From Tsukamurella tyrosinosolvens (GTDB taxonomy: Bacteria > Actinomycetota > Actinomycetes > Mycobacteriales > Mycobacteriaceae): a stretch of DNA of 64,000 nucleotides. The notes beneath the pieces are model-generated. The model made no database searches and was not told where the DNA came from. It saw only the letters and a list, made by a program, of their open reading frames with translations. The stretch lies in the NCBI RefSeq assembly GCF_900104775.1, contig NZ_FNSA01000003.1, positions 3,472,001 to 3,536,000 on the forward strand, given 5' to 3'. Position 1 is the first letter of the stretch, and each line of letters opens with the position of its first letter. Of this stretch, positions 16,674 to 26,010 are shown in pieces. The translations under genes were made by a program, and so were the position numbers.

Positions 16674-17086
16674 CTCTTGGCCACGCGGCCGGACTTCGGC
16701 TGCACCAGGCGCGAGCCGATCCACGCGCCCAGGTTCGTCGACGAGGTCTGGGTGAGCCCGGCGGTCGGCGCCGCCTCGGCGATCTCGCTCGGCTGCACGT
16801 GGCCCGGCTGACCGGTCTTGGGGCTGAGCACCCAGACGTAGCCGTCGTCGGAGAGCGGGGTGATGACGTCCATCAGCGTGTCGACCAGGTCGCCGTCGTC
16901 GTCGCGCCACCACAGCACGACCACGTCGATCACCTCATCGGTGTCCTCGTCGAGCATCTCCGCGCCGGTGAGCTCCTCGATGGCAAGGCGCAGGTCGTCG
17001 TCGGTGTCTTCGTCCCAACCGATCTCCTGCACGATGTTTCCGGGCTGCAGGCCCATCTTCTGGGCGAATGACCCATTCGTGGACAC
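16670..17086 (-). CDS. DUF3052 family protein
   Basis: A 138-residue acidic protein of the DUF3052 family (M. tuberculosis Rv2239c). The N-terminus reads FAQKMGLQPGNIVQEIGWDE, followed by a strongly acidic stretch DEDTDDDLRLAIEEL and the hydrophobic core VIDVVVLWWRDDDGDL. Family members are small single-domain proteins of unknown role, conserved in actinobacteria beside aceE and ahpE. GTG 17086 has a GGAGG site about 9 bases upstream. It is translationally coupled to ahpE and divergent from aceE, so it may share a promoter region with the latter. Confidence 0.85.
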   Translation of the reverse strand: MSTNGSFAQKMGLQPGNIVQEIGWDEDTDDDLRLAIEELTGAEMLDEDTDEVIDVVVLWWRDDDGDLVDTLMDVITPLSDDGYVWVLSPKTGQPGHVQPSEIAEAAPTAGLTQTSSTNLGAWIGSRLVQPKSGRVAKR

Positions 17087-17325
17087 CGGTGGGAGCCTCC
17101 TCGCGTTCGCACGGACGGCCCGATGCCACCCGCATACCACTGTTCGGTGCCAACTTACGGCACCTGCGCCCGCGCGCAAGCGGGGTATGCGGAACTCGTG
17201 CGACAGACCTGCCGAATTCCACCACGCGGAAATACGACTGTCGAGTAACTTTCCAATGCGGCAGGATGGGATCTGCGACACACCGCAGACCTACGCACCG
17301 CCTTCGCGACCCGTGAGGAGCACCA

Positions 17326-20136
17326 GTGACAGACTCGATCGCCACCACCCCGGCACCCGCCCCAGGACAGGGTCCCGCACCGTCGAACGACGGTCGCCCT
17401 GACCGCGTTCGCGTGATCCGCGAGGGGGTGGCCTCCTATCTCCCGGACATCGACCCGGACGAGACCGGCGAGTGGATCGAGTCCTTCGACGACCTGATCG
17501 CGACCCACGGCCCCGCCCGCGCCCGCTACCTGATGCTGCGCCTCCTCGAGCGCGCCAGCGAGCAGCGCGTCTCCATCCCGTCGCTCACGTCGACCGACTA
17601 CGTGAACACCATTCCCACCGATCTCGAGCCCTGGTTCCCGGGCGACGAGGAGATCGAGCGCCGCTACCGCGCCTACATCCGCTGGAACGCGGCGATCATG
17701 GTGCATCGCGCGCAGCGCCCCGGCGTCGGCGTCGGCGGCCACATCTCCACGTACGCGGGTGCGGCGTCGCTGTACGAGGTCGGCTTCAACCACTTCTTCC
17801 GCGGCAAGGAGCACCCCGGCGGCGGCGACCAGGTCTTCATCCAGGGCCACGCCTCGCCCGGCATCTACGCCCGCGCCTTCCTGGAGGGCCGCATCCCCGC
17901 GGAGCGCCTGGACGGCTTCCGCCAGGAGAAGTCGCACGAGGACAAGGGCAAGGGCCTCCCCTCCTACCCCCACCCGCGACTGCTGTCGAACTTCTGGGAG
18001 TTCCCGACGGTGTCGATGGGCCTCGGCCCGATGAACGCCATCCAGCAGGCGCGGTTCAACCACTACCTGCACGACCGCGGCATCAAGGACACCTCCGACC
18101 AGCACGTCTGGGCGTTCCTGGGCGACGGTGAGATGGACGAGCCCGAATCGCGCGGCCAGATCCAGATCGCGGCCACCGAGGGCCTCGACAACCTCACCTT
18201 CGTGGTCAACTGCAACCTGCAGCGCCTCGACGGGCCCGTGCGCGGCAACGGCAAGATCATCCAGGAGCTGGAGTCCTTCTTCCGCGGCGCCGGCTGGAAC
18301 GTGATCAAGGTGATCTGGGGCCGCGAGTGGGACGAGCTGCTGCACAAGGACCGCGACGGCGCCCTCGTCAACATCATGAACAACACGCCAGACGGCGACT
18401 ACCAGACCTTCAAGGCGAACGACGGCGCATTCGTGCGTGAGCACTTCTTCGGCCGCGATCCGCGGACCAAGGAGCTGGTCCAGGACATGACCGACGAGCA
18501 GATCTGGGGCCTGCGCCGCGGCGGCCACGACTACCGCAAGCTGTACGCGGCCTACAAGTCGGCGATGGAGCACAAGGGCCAGCCGACGGTGATCCTGGCG
18601 CACACCGTCAAGGGCTTCGGCCTGGGCCACAACTTCGAGGGTCGCAACGCGACGCACCAGATGAAGAAGCTCACGCTCGACGATCTCAAGGGCTTCCGCG
18701 ATCACCTGCGGATCCCGATCTCGGACGCGGAGCTCGAGAAGGACCCCTACCTCCCGCCGTACTACAACCCCGGCCCGGAGTCGAAGGAGATCCAGTACAT
18801 GCTGGATCGCCGCAAGCAGCTCGGCGGCTTCCTGCCGACGCGCCGCACGCAGGCCCAGGTGCTCAAGACCCCCGGCATCGACGCGGTGAAGGTGATGCTC
18901 AAGGGCTCGGGCAAGCAGGAGGTCGCGACCACGCAGGCCGTGGTGCGCATCTTCAAGGAGCTGCTGCGCGACCCGGAGGTCGGGCCCCGCATCGTGCCGA
19001 TCATCCCCGACGAGGCGCGGACCTTCGGCATGGACAGCTGGTTCCCCACGCTGAAGATCTACAACCGCCTCGGCCAGACGTACACCGCGGTCGATGCGCA
19101 GCTGATGCTCGCGTACAAGGAGAACCCGCAGGGCGTGATCCTGCACGAGGGCATCAACGAGGCCGGTTCGACGGCGTCGTTCACCGCGGTGGGCACCTCG
19201 TACGCCACGCACGACGTGCCGATGATCCCGCTGTACATCTTCTACTCGATGTTCGGCTTCCAGCGCACCGGCGACGGCCTGTGGGCGGCCGCCGACCAGA
19301 TGGCCCGCGGCTTCGTGCTCGGCGCCACCGCCGGCCGCACCACGCTGACCGGCGAGGGCCTGCAGCACGCCGACGGGCACAGCCACGTGCTCGCGTCGAC
19401 GAACCCGGCGGTCGTCGCCTACGACCCGGCGTTCGCCTACGAGCTGGCGCACATCGTGATCGACGGCCTGCGGCGGATGTACGGGGAGAACCCGGAGAAC
19501 ATCTACTACTACATCACCGTCTACAACGAGCCGATCCACCAGCCGGCGGAGCCGGAGAACCTGGACGTCGACGGTCTGCTCAAGGGGCTGTACCTGTTCA
19601 AGCCGGCCGACACGGCGCACGCGCTGAAGGCGAACATCCTCGCCTCGGGTGTGACGATGCCCGACGCGCTCAAGGCCCAGCAGATGCTGGCCGAGGAGTG
19701 GGGCGTCTCCGCGTCGGTGTTCTCGGTGACCAGCTGGGTGGAGCTGTCGCGCGACGGCATCGAGTCGGAGAAGGCGGCGCTGCGCGACCCGGGCGCCGAG
19801 TTCCGCACCCCGCACGTCACGAAGATCCTCGGCGGCACCGAGGGCCCGACGATCGCGGCGTCCGACTTCATGCGCGGCACGCAGGACCTCATCCGGCAGT
19901 GGGTGCCGGGCACCTACGTCACCCTGGGCACCGACGGCTTCGGGTTCTCGGACACGCGTCCGGCCGCCCGGCGGTACTTCAACGTCGACGCCGAGTCGAT
20001 CGTCGTGGGCGTTCTCCTGGGGCTCGCACGCGACGGCGCGCTCGATTTCTCGGTCGCCGCGGAGGCCGCGAAGCGGTACCGGATCGACGACGTGCTCGCC
20101 GCCCCGAAGCAGACATCGGACCCCGGCGTAGCCTAG
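17326..20136 (+). CDS. aceE: Pyruvate dehydrogenase E1 component, homodimeric type
   Basis: The 936-residue E1 subunit of the pyruvate dehydrogenase complex, which decarboxylates pyruvate on thiamine diphosphate and passes acetyl groups to E2. The thiamine-binding motif [15 protein letters not shown] followed by [18 protein letters not shown] is at about residues 265-310; the C-terminal transketolase-like part contains [14 protein letters not shown] and DGHSHVLAS. Length and sequence fit the actinobacterial single-chain AceE. GTG 17326 has a GAGGAG site. The next gene, a PucR-type regulator, begins 6 bases after the stop, so aceE output and fatty-acid gene control are linked. Confidence 0.96.
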   Translation: MTDSIATTPAPAPGQGPAPSNDGRPDRVRVIREGVASYLPDIDPDETGEWIESFDDLIATHGPARARYLMLRLLERASEQRVSIPSLTSTDYVNTIPTDLEPWFPGDEEIERRYRAYIRWNAAIMVHRAQRPGVGVGGHISTYAGAASLYEVGFNHFFRGKEHPGGGDQVFIQGHASPGIYARAFLEGRIPAERLDGFRQEKSHEDKGKGLPSYPHPRLLSNFWEFPTVSMGLGPMNAIQQARFNHYLHDRGIKDTSDQHVWAFLGDGEMDEPESRGQIQIAATEGLDNLTFVVNCNLQRLDGPVRGNGKIIQELESFFRGAGWNVIKVIWGREWDELLHKDRDGALVNIMNNTPDGDYQTFKANDGAFVREHFFGRDPRTKELVQDMTDEQIWGLRRGGHDYRKLYAAYKSAMEHKGQPTVILAHTVKGFGLGHNFEGRNATHQMKKLTLDDLKGFRDHLRIPISDAELEKDPYLPPYYNPGPESKEIQYMLDRRKQLGGFLPTRRTQAQVLKTPGIDAVKVMLKGSGKQEVATTQAVVRIFKELLRDPEVGPRIVPIIPDEARTFGMDSWFPTLKIYNRLGQTYTAVDAQLMLAYKENPQGVILHEGINEAGSTASFTAVGTSYATHDVPMIPLYIFYSMFGFQRTGDGLWAAADQMARGFVLGATAGRTTLTGEGLQHADGHSHVLASTNPAVVAYDPAFAYELAHIVIDGLRRMYGENPENIYYYITVYNEPIHQPAEPENLDVDGLLKGLYLFKPADTAHALKANILASGVTMPDALKAQQMLAEEWGVSASVFSVTSWVELSRDGIESEKAALRDPGAEFRTPHVTKILGGTEGPTIAASDFMRGTQDLIRQWVPGTYVTLGTDGFGFSDTRPAARRYFNVDAESIVVGVLLGLARDGALDFSVAAEAAKRYRIDDVLAAPKQTSDPGVA

Positions 20137-20142
20137 GACTCC

Positions 20143-21432
20143 ATGACCGCTGATACGGGCTCGTTCCCCCTCCCCGGGAAGCCGGGGAAGGGGAGCTTCA
20201 ACCGGAAGCGCCCCGAGCCTCGCGACGTCCTGCCCGAGGCGATCCTCGCCAGGATCCGCCAGTACTCCGGCCGGGTCGCGACCGAGGCGGTGCGCTCCAT
20301 GGAGGAGCAGCTCCCGTACTTCGCGGATCTCGAGGCCAGCCAGCGGGCGTCGATCCAGCTCGTCGTCCAGACCGCGGTGGTCAACTTCGCCGAGTGGATC
20401 GAGAACCCGAGCAACGTCGAGTACACGGTCGCCTCGTTCCAGACGGTGCCGCAGGACCTGGCCCGCAGGGTCTCGCTCCTGCAGACCGTGGAGATGGTCC
20501 GCGTGGCGATGGAGTTCTTCGAGCGCTGGCTGCCGCTACTGGCACGGAACGAGGACCAGCTCATCGCGCTGACCGAGGCCGTGCTGCGGTACGGCCGGGA
20601 GATCGGCTTCGGCGCCGCGTCGATCTACGCGTCGGCCGCCGAGGCCCGGGGCGCGTGGGACTCGCGGATGGAGGCGCTGGTGGTCGACGCGGTGGTCCGC
20701 GGCGACACCGGCGCCAACCTGCTCTCCCGCGCCGCGGCACTGAATTGGGACCCGGTCGCGTCCGCCACCGTCATCGTCGGCAATCCCCCGCCGGACCAGA
20801 ACGTCTCCGTCGCCGGATCGGTCCACGACACGGCGCGCTCGCACGGCCGGTCGGCGCTGGCCGTTGTGCAGGGCACCAAATTGGTCGTCATCGTCAGTGG
20901 TGCGGTGACGACGGGGGACCCCTTCGCCGACGCCCTCATGCTCCACTTCGCCGACGGTCCCGTCGTGATCGGGCACACCACGCCGACGCTGGAGGACGCC
21001 CACGCATCGGCGGTCGAGGCCATCGCCGGCGTCAACGCCGTCGCCGGCTGGCCGGGCGCGCCCCGCCCGGTGCACAGCTGGGAGCTCCTGCCGGAGCGCG
21101 CGCTGATCGGCGACACGCACGCCGGCCGCACCCTCTACGAGCTCCTGGTGAAACCGCTTGAGGAGGCGGGGTCGGCCCTGTCGGACACGCTGGACGCGTA
21201 CCTGGACTCGGGCGGCGCGGTGGAATCGTGCGCCCGCGAGCTGTTCGTCCACCCCAACACGGTGCGGTACCGCCTGAAGAAGATCGCCGAGATCACCGGG
21301 CGGGATCCGCAGGACCCGCGCGACGCCTTCGTGCTGCGTGTGGCAGCGACGATCGGGCGTCTCGCGGCGGCCAATCCGGACCGCTTCACCCCCGCCGCTA
21401 TGACGCGAATCACAGACATCTCGCTGAGCTAA
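20143..21432 (+). CDS. PucR family transcriptional regulator (Rv2242/FasR-like position)
   Basis: A 429-residue regulator: an N-terminal helical region (about 30-170) with a RsbT-rd-like pattern, a GGDEF-like middle region, and a C-terminal helix-turn-helix of the HTH_30 type, CARELFVHPNTVRYRLKKIAE at about residues 365-385 (given as two overlapping halves in the protein). It occupies the same place, between aceE and fabD, as M. tuberculosis Rv2242; in Streptomyces the protein at the equivalent place activates the fab operon. It probably binds the palindrome before fabD. It is cotranscribed with aceE (6-base gap). Confidence 0.88.
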   Translation: MTADTGSFPLPGKPGKGSFNRKRPEPRDVLPEAILARIRQYSGRVATEAVRSMEEQLPYFADLEASQRASIQLVVQTAVVNFAEWIENPSNVEYTVASFQTVPQDLARRVSLLQTVEMVRVAMEFFERWLPLLARNEDQLIALTEAVLRYGREIGFGAASIYASAAEARGAWDSRMEALVVDAVVRGDTGANLLSRAAALNWDPVASATVIVGNPPPDQNVSVAGSVHDTARSHGRSALAVVQGTKLVVIVSGAVTTGDPFADALMLHFADGPVVIGHTTPTLEDAHASAVEAIAGVNAVAGWPGAPRPVHSWELLPERALIGDTHAGRTLYELLVKPLEEAGSALSDTLDAYLDSGGAVESCARELFVHPNTVRYRLKKIAEITGRDPQDPRDAFVLRVAATIGRLAAANPDRFTPAAMTRITDISLS

Positions 21433-21484
21433 TCCAGTCACACATAACACTCTGGTAACAGGCAGGACTCGCTGAGCAGCACTT

Positions 21485-21501
21485 TTGTGGAAACCCCACA
21501 A
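21485..21501. promoter_or_regulatory. Palindrome in the fabD leader, putative regulator site
   Basis: TTGTGG-N5-CCACAA, a perfect 6+6 inverted repeat, lies in the 137-base gap between the PucR-type gene and fabD, 69 bases before the fabD start. It is the only clear dyad in this short AT-richer interval. Its position makes it a candidate site for the regulator encoded just upstream; this is inference. Confidence 0.5.
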
Positions 21502-21569
21502 ATTCGATGAGTCAGGTTCTCAGGCTCCAACACCTTCTTTTCAGGTTCCCGGGGTGTTTCCTGGTACAC

Positions 21570-22472
21570 GTGATTGCACTGCTCGCACCCGGACAGGGTT
21601 CCCAGAAGCCCGGCATGCTGACCGCATGGCTCGATCAGCCTTCTGCCGTGGAGCGCCTGCGCGCTTGGTCCGAGATCGCCGATCTCGACCTGGTCCGCCT
21701 CGGCACCATCGCCGAGGCCGACGAGATCACGGACACCGCCGTGACGCAGCCCCTCGTGGTGGCCGCCGCTCTGCTCGCCTTCGAGCAGATGGGCGTCCAG
21801 CCGTCGGACACGGTCGTCGCCGGCCACTCCGTCGGTGAGCTGGCCGCCGCCGCCGTCGCCGGTGTCATCACCGCCGACGACGCCGTGCGCCTGGCCGCCA
21901 TCCGCGGTCGCGCCATGGCCGCGGCCTGCGCGCTGGTCCCCACCTCGATGACCGCCGTCCTCGGCGGCGACGAGGCGGACGTGCTCGCCACGCTCGAGTC
22001 CTTCGACCTGATCCCGGCCAACATGAACGCCTCCGGGCAGATCGTGGCCGCCGGCACCGTCGAGAACCTGCAGAAGCTGGCCGACAACGCCCCCGAGAAG
22101 GCGCGCCTGCGCCCGCTCGCCGTGGCCGGCGCCTTCCACACCGAGTTCATGGCCCCCGCGCAGGAGGCCGTCGCGGCCGCCGCGCAGACCATCACCCCGC
22201 GCGACCCGCAGCTGACGCTGCTGTCGAACCGCGACGGCAAGCCCGTCACCTCCGGCGCCGAGGCCCTCGCGGCCATCGTCGCGCAGGTGACCCGGCCCGT
22301 CCGCTGGGACCTGTGCACCGCCACGATGCGCGAGGCCGAGGTCTCCATGGTCGTGGAGCTGCCCCCGGCCGGCGCCCTCGTGGGTATCGCCAAGCGCGAG
22401 CTCAAGGGTGTGCCCCAGGTGGCCGTCAAGACCCCGGCCGATCTGACCGAGCTGCTCGCCCCCGCGCAGTAG
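21570..22472 (+). CDS. fabD: Malonyl-CoA:ACP malonyltransferase
   Basis: A 300-residue acyltransferase that loads malonyl groups from CoA onto AcpM for FAS-II elongation. The N-terminus VIALLAPGQGSQ matches mycobacterial FabD when started at GTG 21570; the nucleophile is Ser87 in AGHSVGELAAAAV and the catalytic His is in VAGAFHTEFM. The start in the longer frame (21507) would add 21 residues unlike the family and run through the leader. First gene of the fabD-acpM-kasA group; 130 bases separate it from acpM, and the second gene may have an extra promoter. Confidence 0.94.
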   Translation: MIALLAPGQGSQKPGMLTAWLDQPSAVERLRAWSEIADLDLVRLGTIAEADEITDTAVTQPLVVAAALLAFEQMGVQPSDTVVAGHSVGELAAAAVAGVITADDAVRLAAIRGRAMAAACALVPTSMTAVLGGDEADVLATLESFDLIPANMNASGQIVAAGTVENLQKLADNAPEKARLRPLAVAGAFHTEFMAPAQEAVAAAAQTITPRDPQLTLLSNRDGKPVTSGAEALAAIVAQVTRPVRWDLCTATMREAEVSMVVELPPAGALVGIAKRELKGVPQVAVKTPADLTELLAPAQ

Positions 22473-22602
22473 CCGCAGTAGCGTCGAAACCACCCGACGG
22501 GCCGCCCGGCACCGTCGGACCCCCGCGGCGCCCGCCGTCGCACCGATAGACTCCCGTCTCCGCGAAATCGCGGGTCGGGTCACACAAGGAAAGGGACCCA
22601 CT

Positions 22603-22908
22603 GTGGCCACCAGCCAGGACGAAATCGTCGCCGCCATCGCCGAGATCATCGAAGAGGTCACCGGCATCGAGCCTTCCGAGGTCACCCTGGACAAGGCGTT
22701 CATCGACGACCTGGACATCGACTCGCTGTCGATGGTCGAGATCGCCGTGCAGCTCGAGGACAAGTACGGCGTCAAGGTGCCGGACGAGGACCTCGCGGGC
22801 CTGAAGACCGTCGGCGACGCCGTTGCGTACATCCAGAAGCTCGAGGCCGAGAACACCGAGCTCGCCGCTGAGCTCAAGGGCAAGTACGAGGCCGAGAAGG
22901 GCAAGTAA
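22603..22908 (+). CDS. acpM: Meromycolate extension acyl carrier protein
   Basis: A 101-residue acidic carrier protein. The 4'-phosphopantetheine attachment site is Ser41 in [15 protein letters not shown]-terminal extension of about 20 residues beyond the ACP fold, rich in Glu and Lys ([20 protein letters not shown]), is what separates mycobacterial AcpM from ordinary ACPs of about 80 residues. It carries growing meromycolate chains between FAS-II enzymes. GTG 22603 follows an AAGGAAAGGG site. kasA begins 5 bases after its stop, so the two are coupled. Confidence 0.94.
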   Translation: MATSQDEIVAAIAEIIEEVTGIEPSEVTLDKAFIDDLDIDSLSMVEIAVQLEDKYGVKVPDEDLAGLKTVGDAVAYIQKLEAENTELAAELKGKYEAEKGK

Positions 22909-22913
22909 GTCTC

Positions 22914-24221
22914 TTGCCTTCGCTGAGGAATTTCTCGACGCTGGGGGGTGAGTTCCCCAGCGTCGTCGTCACGGCCATCGAGCTGACCACGTCGATCGGT
23001 GTCGATACCGACACCACCTGGCAGGGACTGCTCGCCGGCAAGAGCGGCATCCGTCCGCTCGAGGGCGATTTCATCGGCGTGCAGATCCCCGATCTGCCGG
23101 TGCGGTTCGGCGGCCAGCTGCTGTCGGACCCGTCGGACGACGTGCCTGAGCGGCCCGACCGCCAGCACGCCGGGGACATCAGCAAGCAGCATGTGTCGAA
23201 GCGGCGCATGTCCTACGTCGAGCAGGTCTCCCACGTGATGACCAAGCGGCTGTGGGACGGCGCCGGACGCCCGGATGTCGACCCGAACCGCCTCGCGGCG
23301 GTCGTCGGCACCGGGCTCGGCGGCGGCGAGACGATGGTGCAGGCCGTGGACGCGCTTCGCGACTCCGGTGTGCGCAAGGTCTCGCCGTTCGCCGTGCAGA
23401 TGTCCATGCCGAACGGCGCGTGCGCCGTCTCGGCACTGGAGATCGGTGCCCGCGCGGGCGCCATCGCGCCGGTCTCGGCCTGCTCGACGGGCAACGAGGC
23501 CATCGCGCACGCCTGGCGCCAGATCGTGCTCGGCGACGCCGACATCGCGGTCTGCGGCGGCGTCGAGGGCCGGATCGATTCGCCGCCCATCGCCTCGTTC
23601 GCGATGATGCGGGCGCTGTCGACCCGCAACGACGACCCGCAGGCGGCCTCGCGTCCGTTCGACAAGGACCGCGACGGGTTCGTCTTCGGCGAGGCGCAGG
23701 CGCTCATGATCATCGAGACCGAGGAGCACGCCCTGGCGCGCGGCGCGAAGCCGATCGCCCGGCTGCTCGGTGCCGGCATCACGTCCGACGGCTACCACAT
23801 GGTCTCGCCGGACGTGGAGGGCGGCGGCGCCGCTCGCGCGATGAAGCGGGCGATGGAGACGGCGGGCCTGTCCCGCTCCGACATCGACTTCATCAACGCG
23901 CACGCCACGGCCACGCCGATCGGCGACACCGCCGAGGCCAAGGCCATCAACGCGGTCGTCGGCACGGACGCCGCGATCTACGCGCCCAAGGGCGCGCTCG
24001 GCCACTCCATCGGAGCCGTGGGCGCGCTCGAAGCCGCGCTGACGGTGCTCTCGATCCGGGACGGCGTCATCCCGCCGACCCTGAACCTGGAGAACCAGGA
24101 TCCGGAGATCGAGCTGGACGTGGTCCACGGTGCCGCCCGCACGGGCGACATCTCCTACGCGCTGAACAACTCCTTCGGATTCGGCGGCCACAACGTGGCG
24201 CTGGCGTTCGGCAAGTACTGA
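22914..24221 (+). CDS. kasA: Beta-ketoacyl-ACP synthase, KasA type
   Basis: A 435-residue condensing enzyme that elongates meromycolate chains on AcpM with malonyl units. The catalytic triad is Cys190 in [11 protein letters not shown], His330 in INAHATATP (usual form NAHGTGTP) and His364 in [10 protein letters not shown]. The C-terminal [18 protein letters not shown] (part shown) is characteristic. The start is TTG at 22914. Unlike M. tuberculosis, no kasB or accD6 follows: a strong terminator hairpin begins 15 bases after the stop, so this single enzyme ends the operon. Confidence 0.94.
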   Translation: MPSLRNFSTLGGEFPSVVVTAIELTTSIGVDTDTTWQGLLAGKSGIRPLEGDFIGVQIPDLPVRFGGQLLSDPSDDVPERPDRQHAGDISKQHVSKRRMSYVEQVSHVMTKRLWDGAGRPDVDPNRLAAVVGTGLGGGETMVQAVDALRDSGVRKVSPFAVQMSMPNGACAVSALEIGARAGAIAPVSACSTGNEAIAHAWRQIVLGDADIAVCGGVEGRIDSPPIASFAMMRALSTRNDDPQAASRPFDKDRDGFVFGEAQALMIIETEEHALARGAKPIARLLGAGITSDGYHMVSPDVEGGGAARAMKRAMETAGLSRSDIDFINAHATATPIGDTAEAKAINAVVGTDAAIYAPKGALGHSIGAVGALEAALTVLSIRDGVIPPTLNLENQDPEIELDVVHGAARTGDISYALNNSFGFGGHNVALAFGKY

Positions 24222-24236
24222 ACTTCCTTCGAGAAG

Positions 24237-24266
24237 CCGGTCGTCGGGGACACCCCCGGCGGCCGG
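24237..24266 (+). terminator. Rho-independent-type hairpin after kasA
   Basis: A 13-base stem (CCGGTCGTCGGGG, 24237-24249) pairs with CCCCGGCGGCCGG (24254-24266) through two G-U pairs, with a 4-base ACAC loop, followed by TTTC. It closes the fabD-acpM-kasA transcript. Confidence 0.75.
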
Positions 24267-24411
24267 TTTCGCGTCTCGGCGACGGCGCCGGGCGAGTAGT
24301 CCGCACGGCGCTTCCCCCGCAGGTCGAGTAGTCCGCTACGCGTGCCAACGCCCAAGGCGCGCCGCCATTCTGATCCGGCAAGCAGTTCCCCCGAATCAGA
24401 AGGACCGTCCC

Positions 24412-24774
24412 ATGAACACCTCCGCCAAGCGCGCGGCCGCCACTGCGGCCTCCCTCGCCCTCGTCTCCGCCGCCGGCGTCGTCGGTTCCGGCGTCGCCAA
24501 CGCCTGGACGACCGTGACGTTCAGCAATCCGGTCGCCACGTGGGCCGGCGCCCGGGTGATCGTCCGCAATCAGACGTACGGCGACGCGGGGTGGTGCACC
24601 TACCACTCGCGTCCGTCCGGCTGGCAGTTCGACACCGTCACCATCCCGTTCCCCCTGCCGGGCAAGGCGGTTCGCGAGGTGATCGTGCCCGGCGCGCAGC
24701 CCACCGGGAAGTGGTACTGGGTGCGGGTCACCTGCCCCAACGCGCCCACGACGGCGCGCTGGGTCACGTACTGA
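24412..24774 (+). CDS. Small secreted protein
   Basis: A 120-residue protein with a clear Sec signal peptide: basic N-terminus MNTSAKRAAA, hydrophobic core, and a probable cut after VANA at residue 30. The mature part of about 90 residues contains two Cys (WCTYHSRP and VTCPN), which could form a disulfide, and is rich in aromatic residues and Pro, resembling small beta-sheet exported proteins of actinobacteria. I do not recognise a family. It lies alone between the kasA terminator and a convergent flavin-fold gene. Confidence 0.75.
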   Translation: MNTSAKRAAATAASLALVSAAGVVGSGVANAWTTVTFSNPVATWAGARVIVRNQTYGDAGWCTYHSRPSGWQFDTVTIPFPLPGKAVREVIVPGAQPTGKWYWVRVTCPNAPTTARWVTY

Positions 24775-24783
24775 CGTCCTGGC

Positions 24784-24804
24784 GGTGCCGGCGTTCCCGG
24801 CACC
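24784..24804. terminator. Bidirectional hairpin between convergent genes
   Basis: GGTGCCGG (24784-24791) pairs perfectly with CCGGCACC (24797-24804) over a 5-base loop, in the 39-base gap between the small secreted protein and the convergent flavin-fold gene. It lacks a clean T-run, as is common in high-GC actinobacteria. Confidence 0.5.
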
Positions 24805-24813
24805 GTCGGGCGA

Positions 24814-25233
24814 TCACATCGTGAGGTCGGCGCCCAGCCAGTGCTCGGGCTCGAGGATCACGGTGAGGTGCTCCCCCAGCTGCCCGAACGCGAACTCGAG
24901 GTAGCCGTCGAGCGCGGCGCCGGAGAGGTAGCGCGCCGCCATCGCGCGGACCTCGTCGTCGGTGGACGGGCGGGACTCGGCGACGGGGCCCTCCACGCTC
25001 ACGTACATCGTGCGGGGCTCGACGGTGTCGACCATCAGGGAGAACCGCCCGGTCGCGGCGAGCGCCGTGGCCTTGCGGGAGCCGGGACCGATCGTGATCC
25101 ACGGCTTACCGCCCGGCTCGTACGCGTACCAGACCGGCACGGTGAGCGGGCCGCGGCCCGGCTCGGCGACGGAGAACGCGGCGACGTGGGGTTGAGCGAG
25201 GAATTCCTGTTTCTCGGACGCGGAGAGTGCCAT
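24814..25233 (-). CDS. Pyridoxamine 5'-phosphate oxidase-fold (PPOX/FDOR) protein
   Basis: A 139-residue split beta-barrel protein. The segment LTVPVWYAYEPGGKPWITIGPGSRKATAL (shown in part by PVWYAYEPGG and GPGSRKA) is the flavin/F420-binding pattern of actinobacterial FDOR enzymes, and the middle RFSLMVDTVEPRTMYVSVEG follows the family. These proteins bind FMN, F420 or haem; the reaction is unknown. Monocistronic, read convergent to the secreted protein gene. ATG 25233 gives the usual MALSASEKQEFL start of the family. Confidence 0.75.
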   Translation of the reverse strand: MALSASEKQEFLAQPHVAAFSVAEPGRGPLTVPVWYAYEPGGKPWITIGPGSRKATALAATGRFSLMVDTVEPRTMYVSVEGPVAESRPSTDDEVRAMAARYLSGAALDGYLEFAFGQLGEHLTVILEPEHWLGADLTM

Positions 25234-25358
25234 GTCCCGATGGTGGCAGATCGGGCCGACAACTTTCCGTGCGAGAGGAATCCTGATGTCCCGGTCCCGG
25301 CGGGGCGCCGTCGCCGCAGCGCCGCGCTCGCCCGCCAGGGCCGGGTTTCAGGCAGGTC

Positions 25359-25874
25359 TCAGCCGACGGCCTGGGAGAGCCAGGTGACCTCGGCGCCCTG
25401 GCCGCCCATGCGGAAGGGCTCGAGGGCCTCGTCCCAGGCGGTGCCCAGGAGCGAGTCGAGGGACGTCTGCAGTCCCTCGGGGCCCTGGTCGAGCATCATC
25501 GAGCGCAGCTGCGCCTCGCCCAGCAGGGTGTCGCCGGACGCGCTCATGGTGCCGCGCCACAGCCCCAGCCCCGGGGCGTAGCAGAACCGCTCACCGTCGA
25601 CCCCCTCGGAGGGGTCCTCGGTGACCTCGAACCTCAGGGAGTTCCACTCCCTGAGGGTGTTCGCCATCCGCGCGCCACTGCCGACCGGGCCAACCCAGTC
25701 GACGACGGCACGCTGCATGCCGGGGACGGCCTCCTGCGCGGACCACTTGAGGGTGGCCCGGGCGTCGAGGGTCCTCGACAGTGCCCACTCCACGTGCGGG
25801 CACAGTGCAGCAGGTGCGGCGTGAATCCAGACGACTCCCGTCGTCACCTCTGCAAACTGACTCAGCTGCTGCAT
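25359..25874 (-). CDS. DUF3145 family protein
   Basis: A 171-residue actinobacteria-specific protein. The N-terminus MQQLSQFAEVTTGVVWIHA and the ALCPHVEWALSRTL block, followed by LGLWRGTMSASGD and the C-terminal DEALEPFRMG, are the conserved parts of DUF3145. Function unknown; conservation suggests a core role. ATG 25874 is chosen because a GAAGGTGG site lies 6 bases upstream; a GTG three codons earlier has no such spacing. Confidence 0.82.
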   Translation of the reverse strand: MQQLSQFAEVTTGVVWIHAAPAALCPHVEWALSRTLDARATLKWSAQEAVPGMQRAVVDWVGPVGSGARMANTLREWNSLRFEVTEDPSEGVDGERFCYAPGLGLWRGTMSASGDTLLGEAQLRSMMLDQGPEGLQTSLDSLLGTAWDEALEPFRMGGQGAEVTWLSQAVG

Positions 25875-26010
25875 GGTTGCCACCTTCTTCGTTTCGACGA
25901 GGACGTCTTCCCCAAGCCACCTGTCGAAACGTGCGGAGCTACCAGCCGCGCTTTATCACATCGATGTAGTTATGAAGCCATTGTGCACCATGATGCGCGT
26001 GTTGCGCCAG

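Noticed and set aside
17155-19815. Long open frame (886 codons) on the strand opposite aceE
   Set aside because: It runs antisense to a fully matching aceE. Its sequence is Arg/Val/Leu/Asp-biased with no family block, as expected from high-GC antisense.
21438-24191. Very long minus frame across fabD, acpM and kasA
   Set aside because: It is antisense to three genes with catalytic motifs in place; its composition is a codon-bias mirror.
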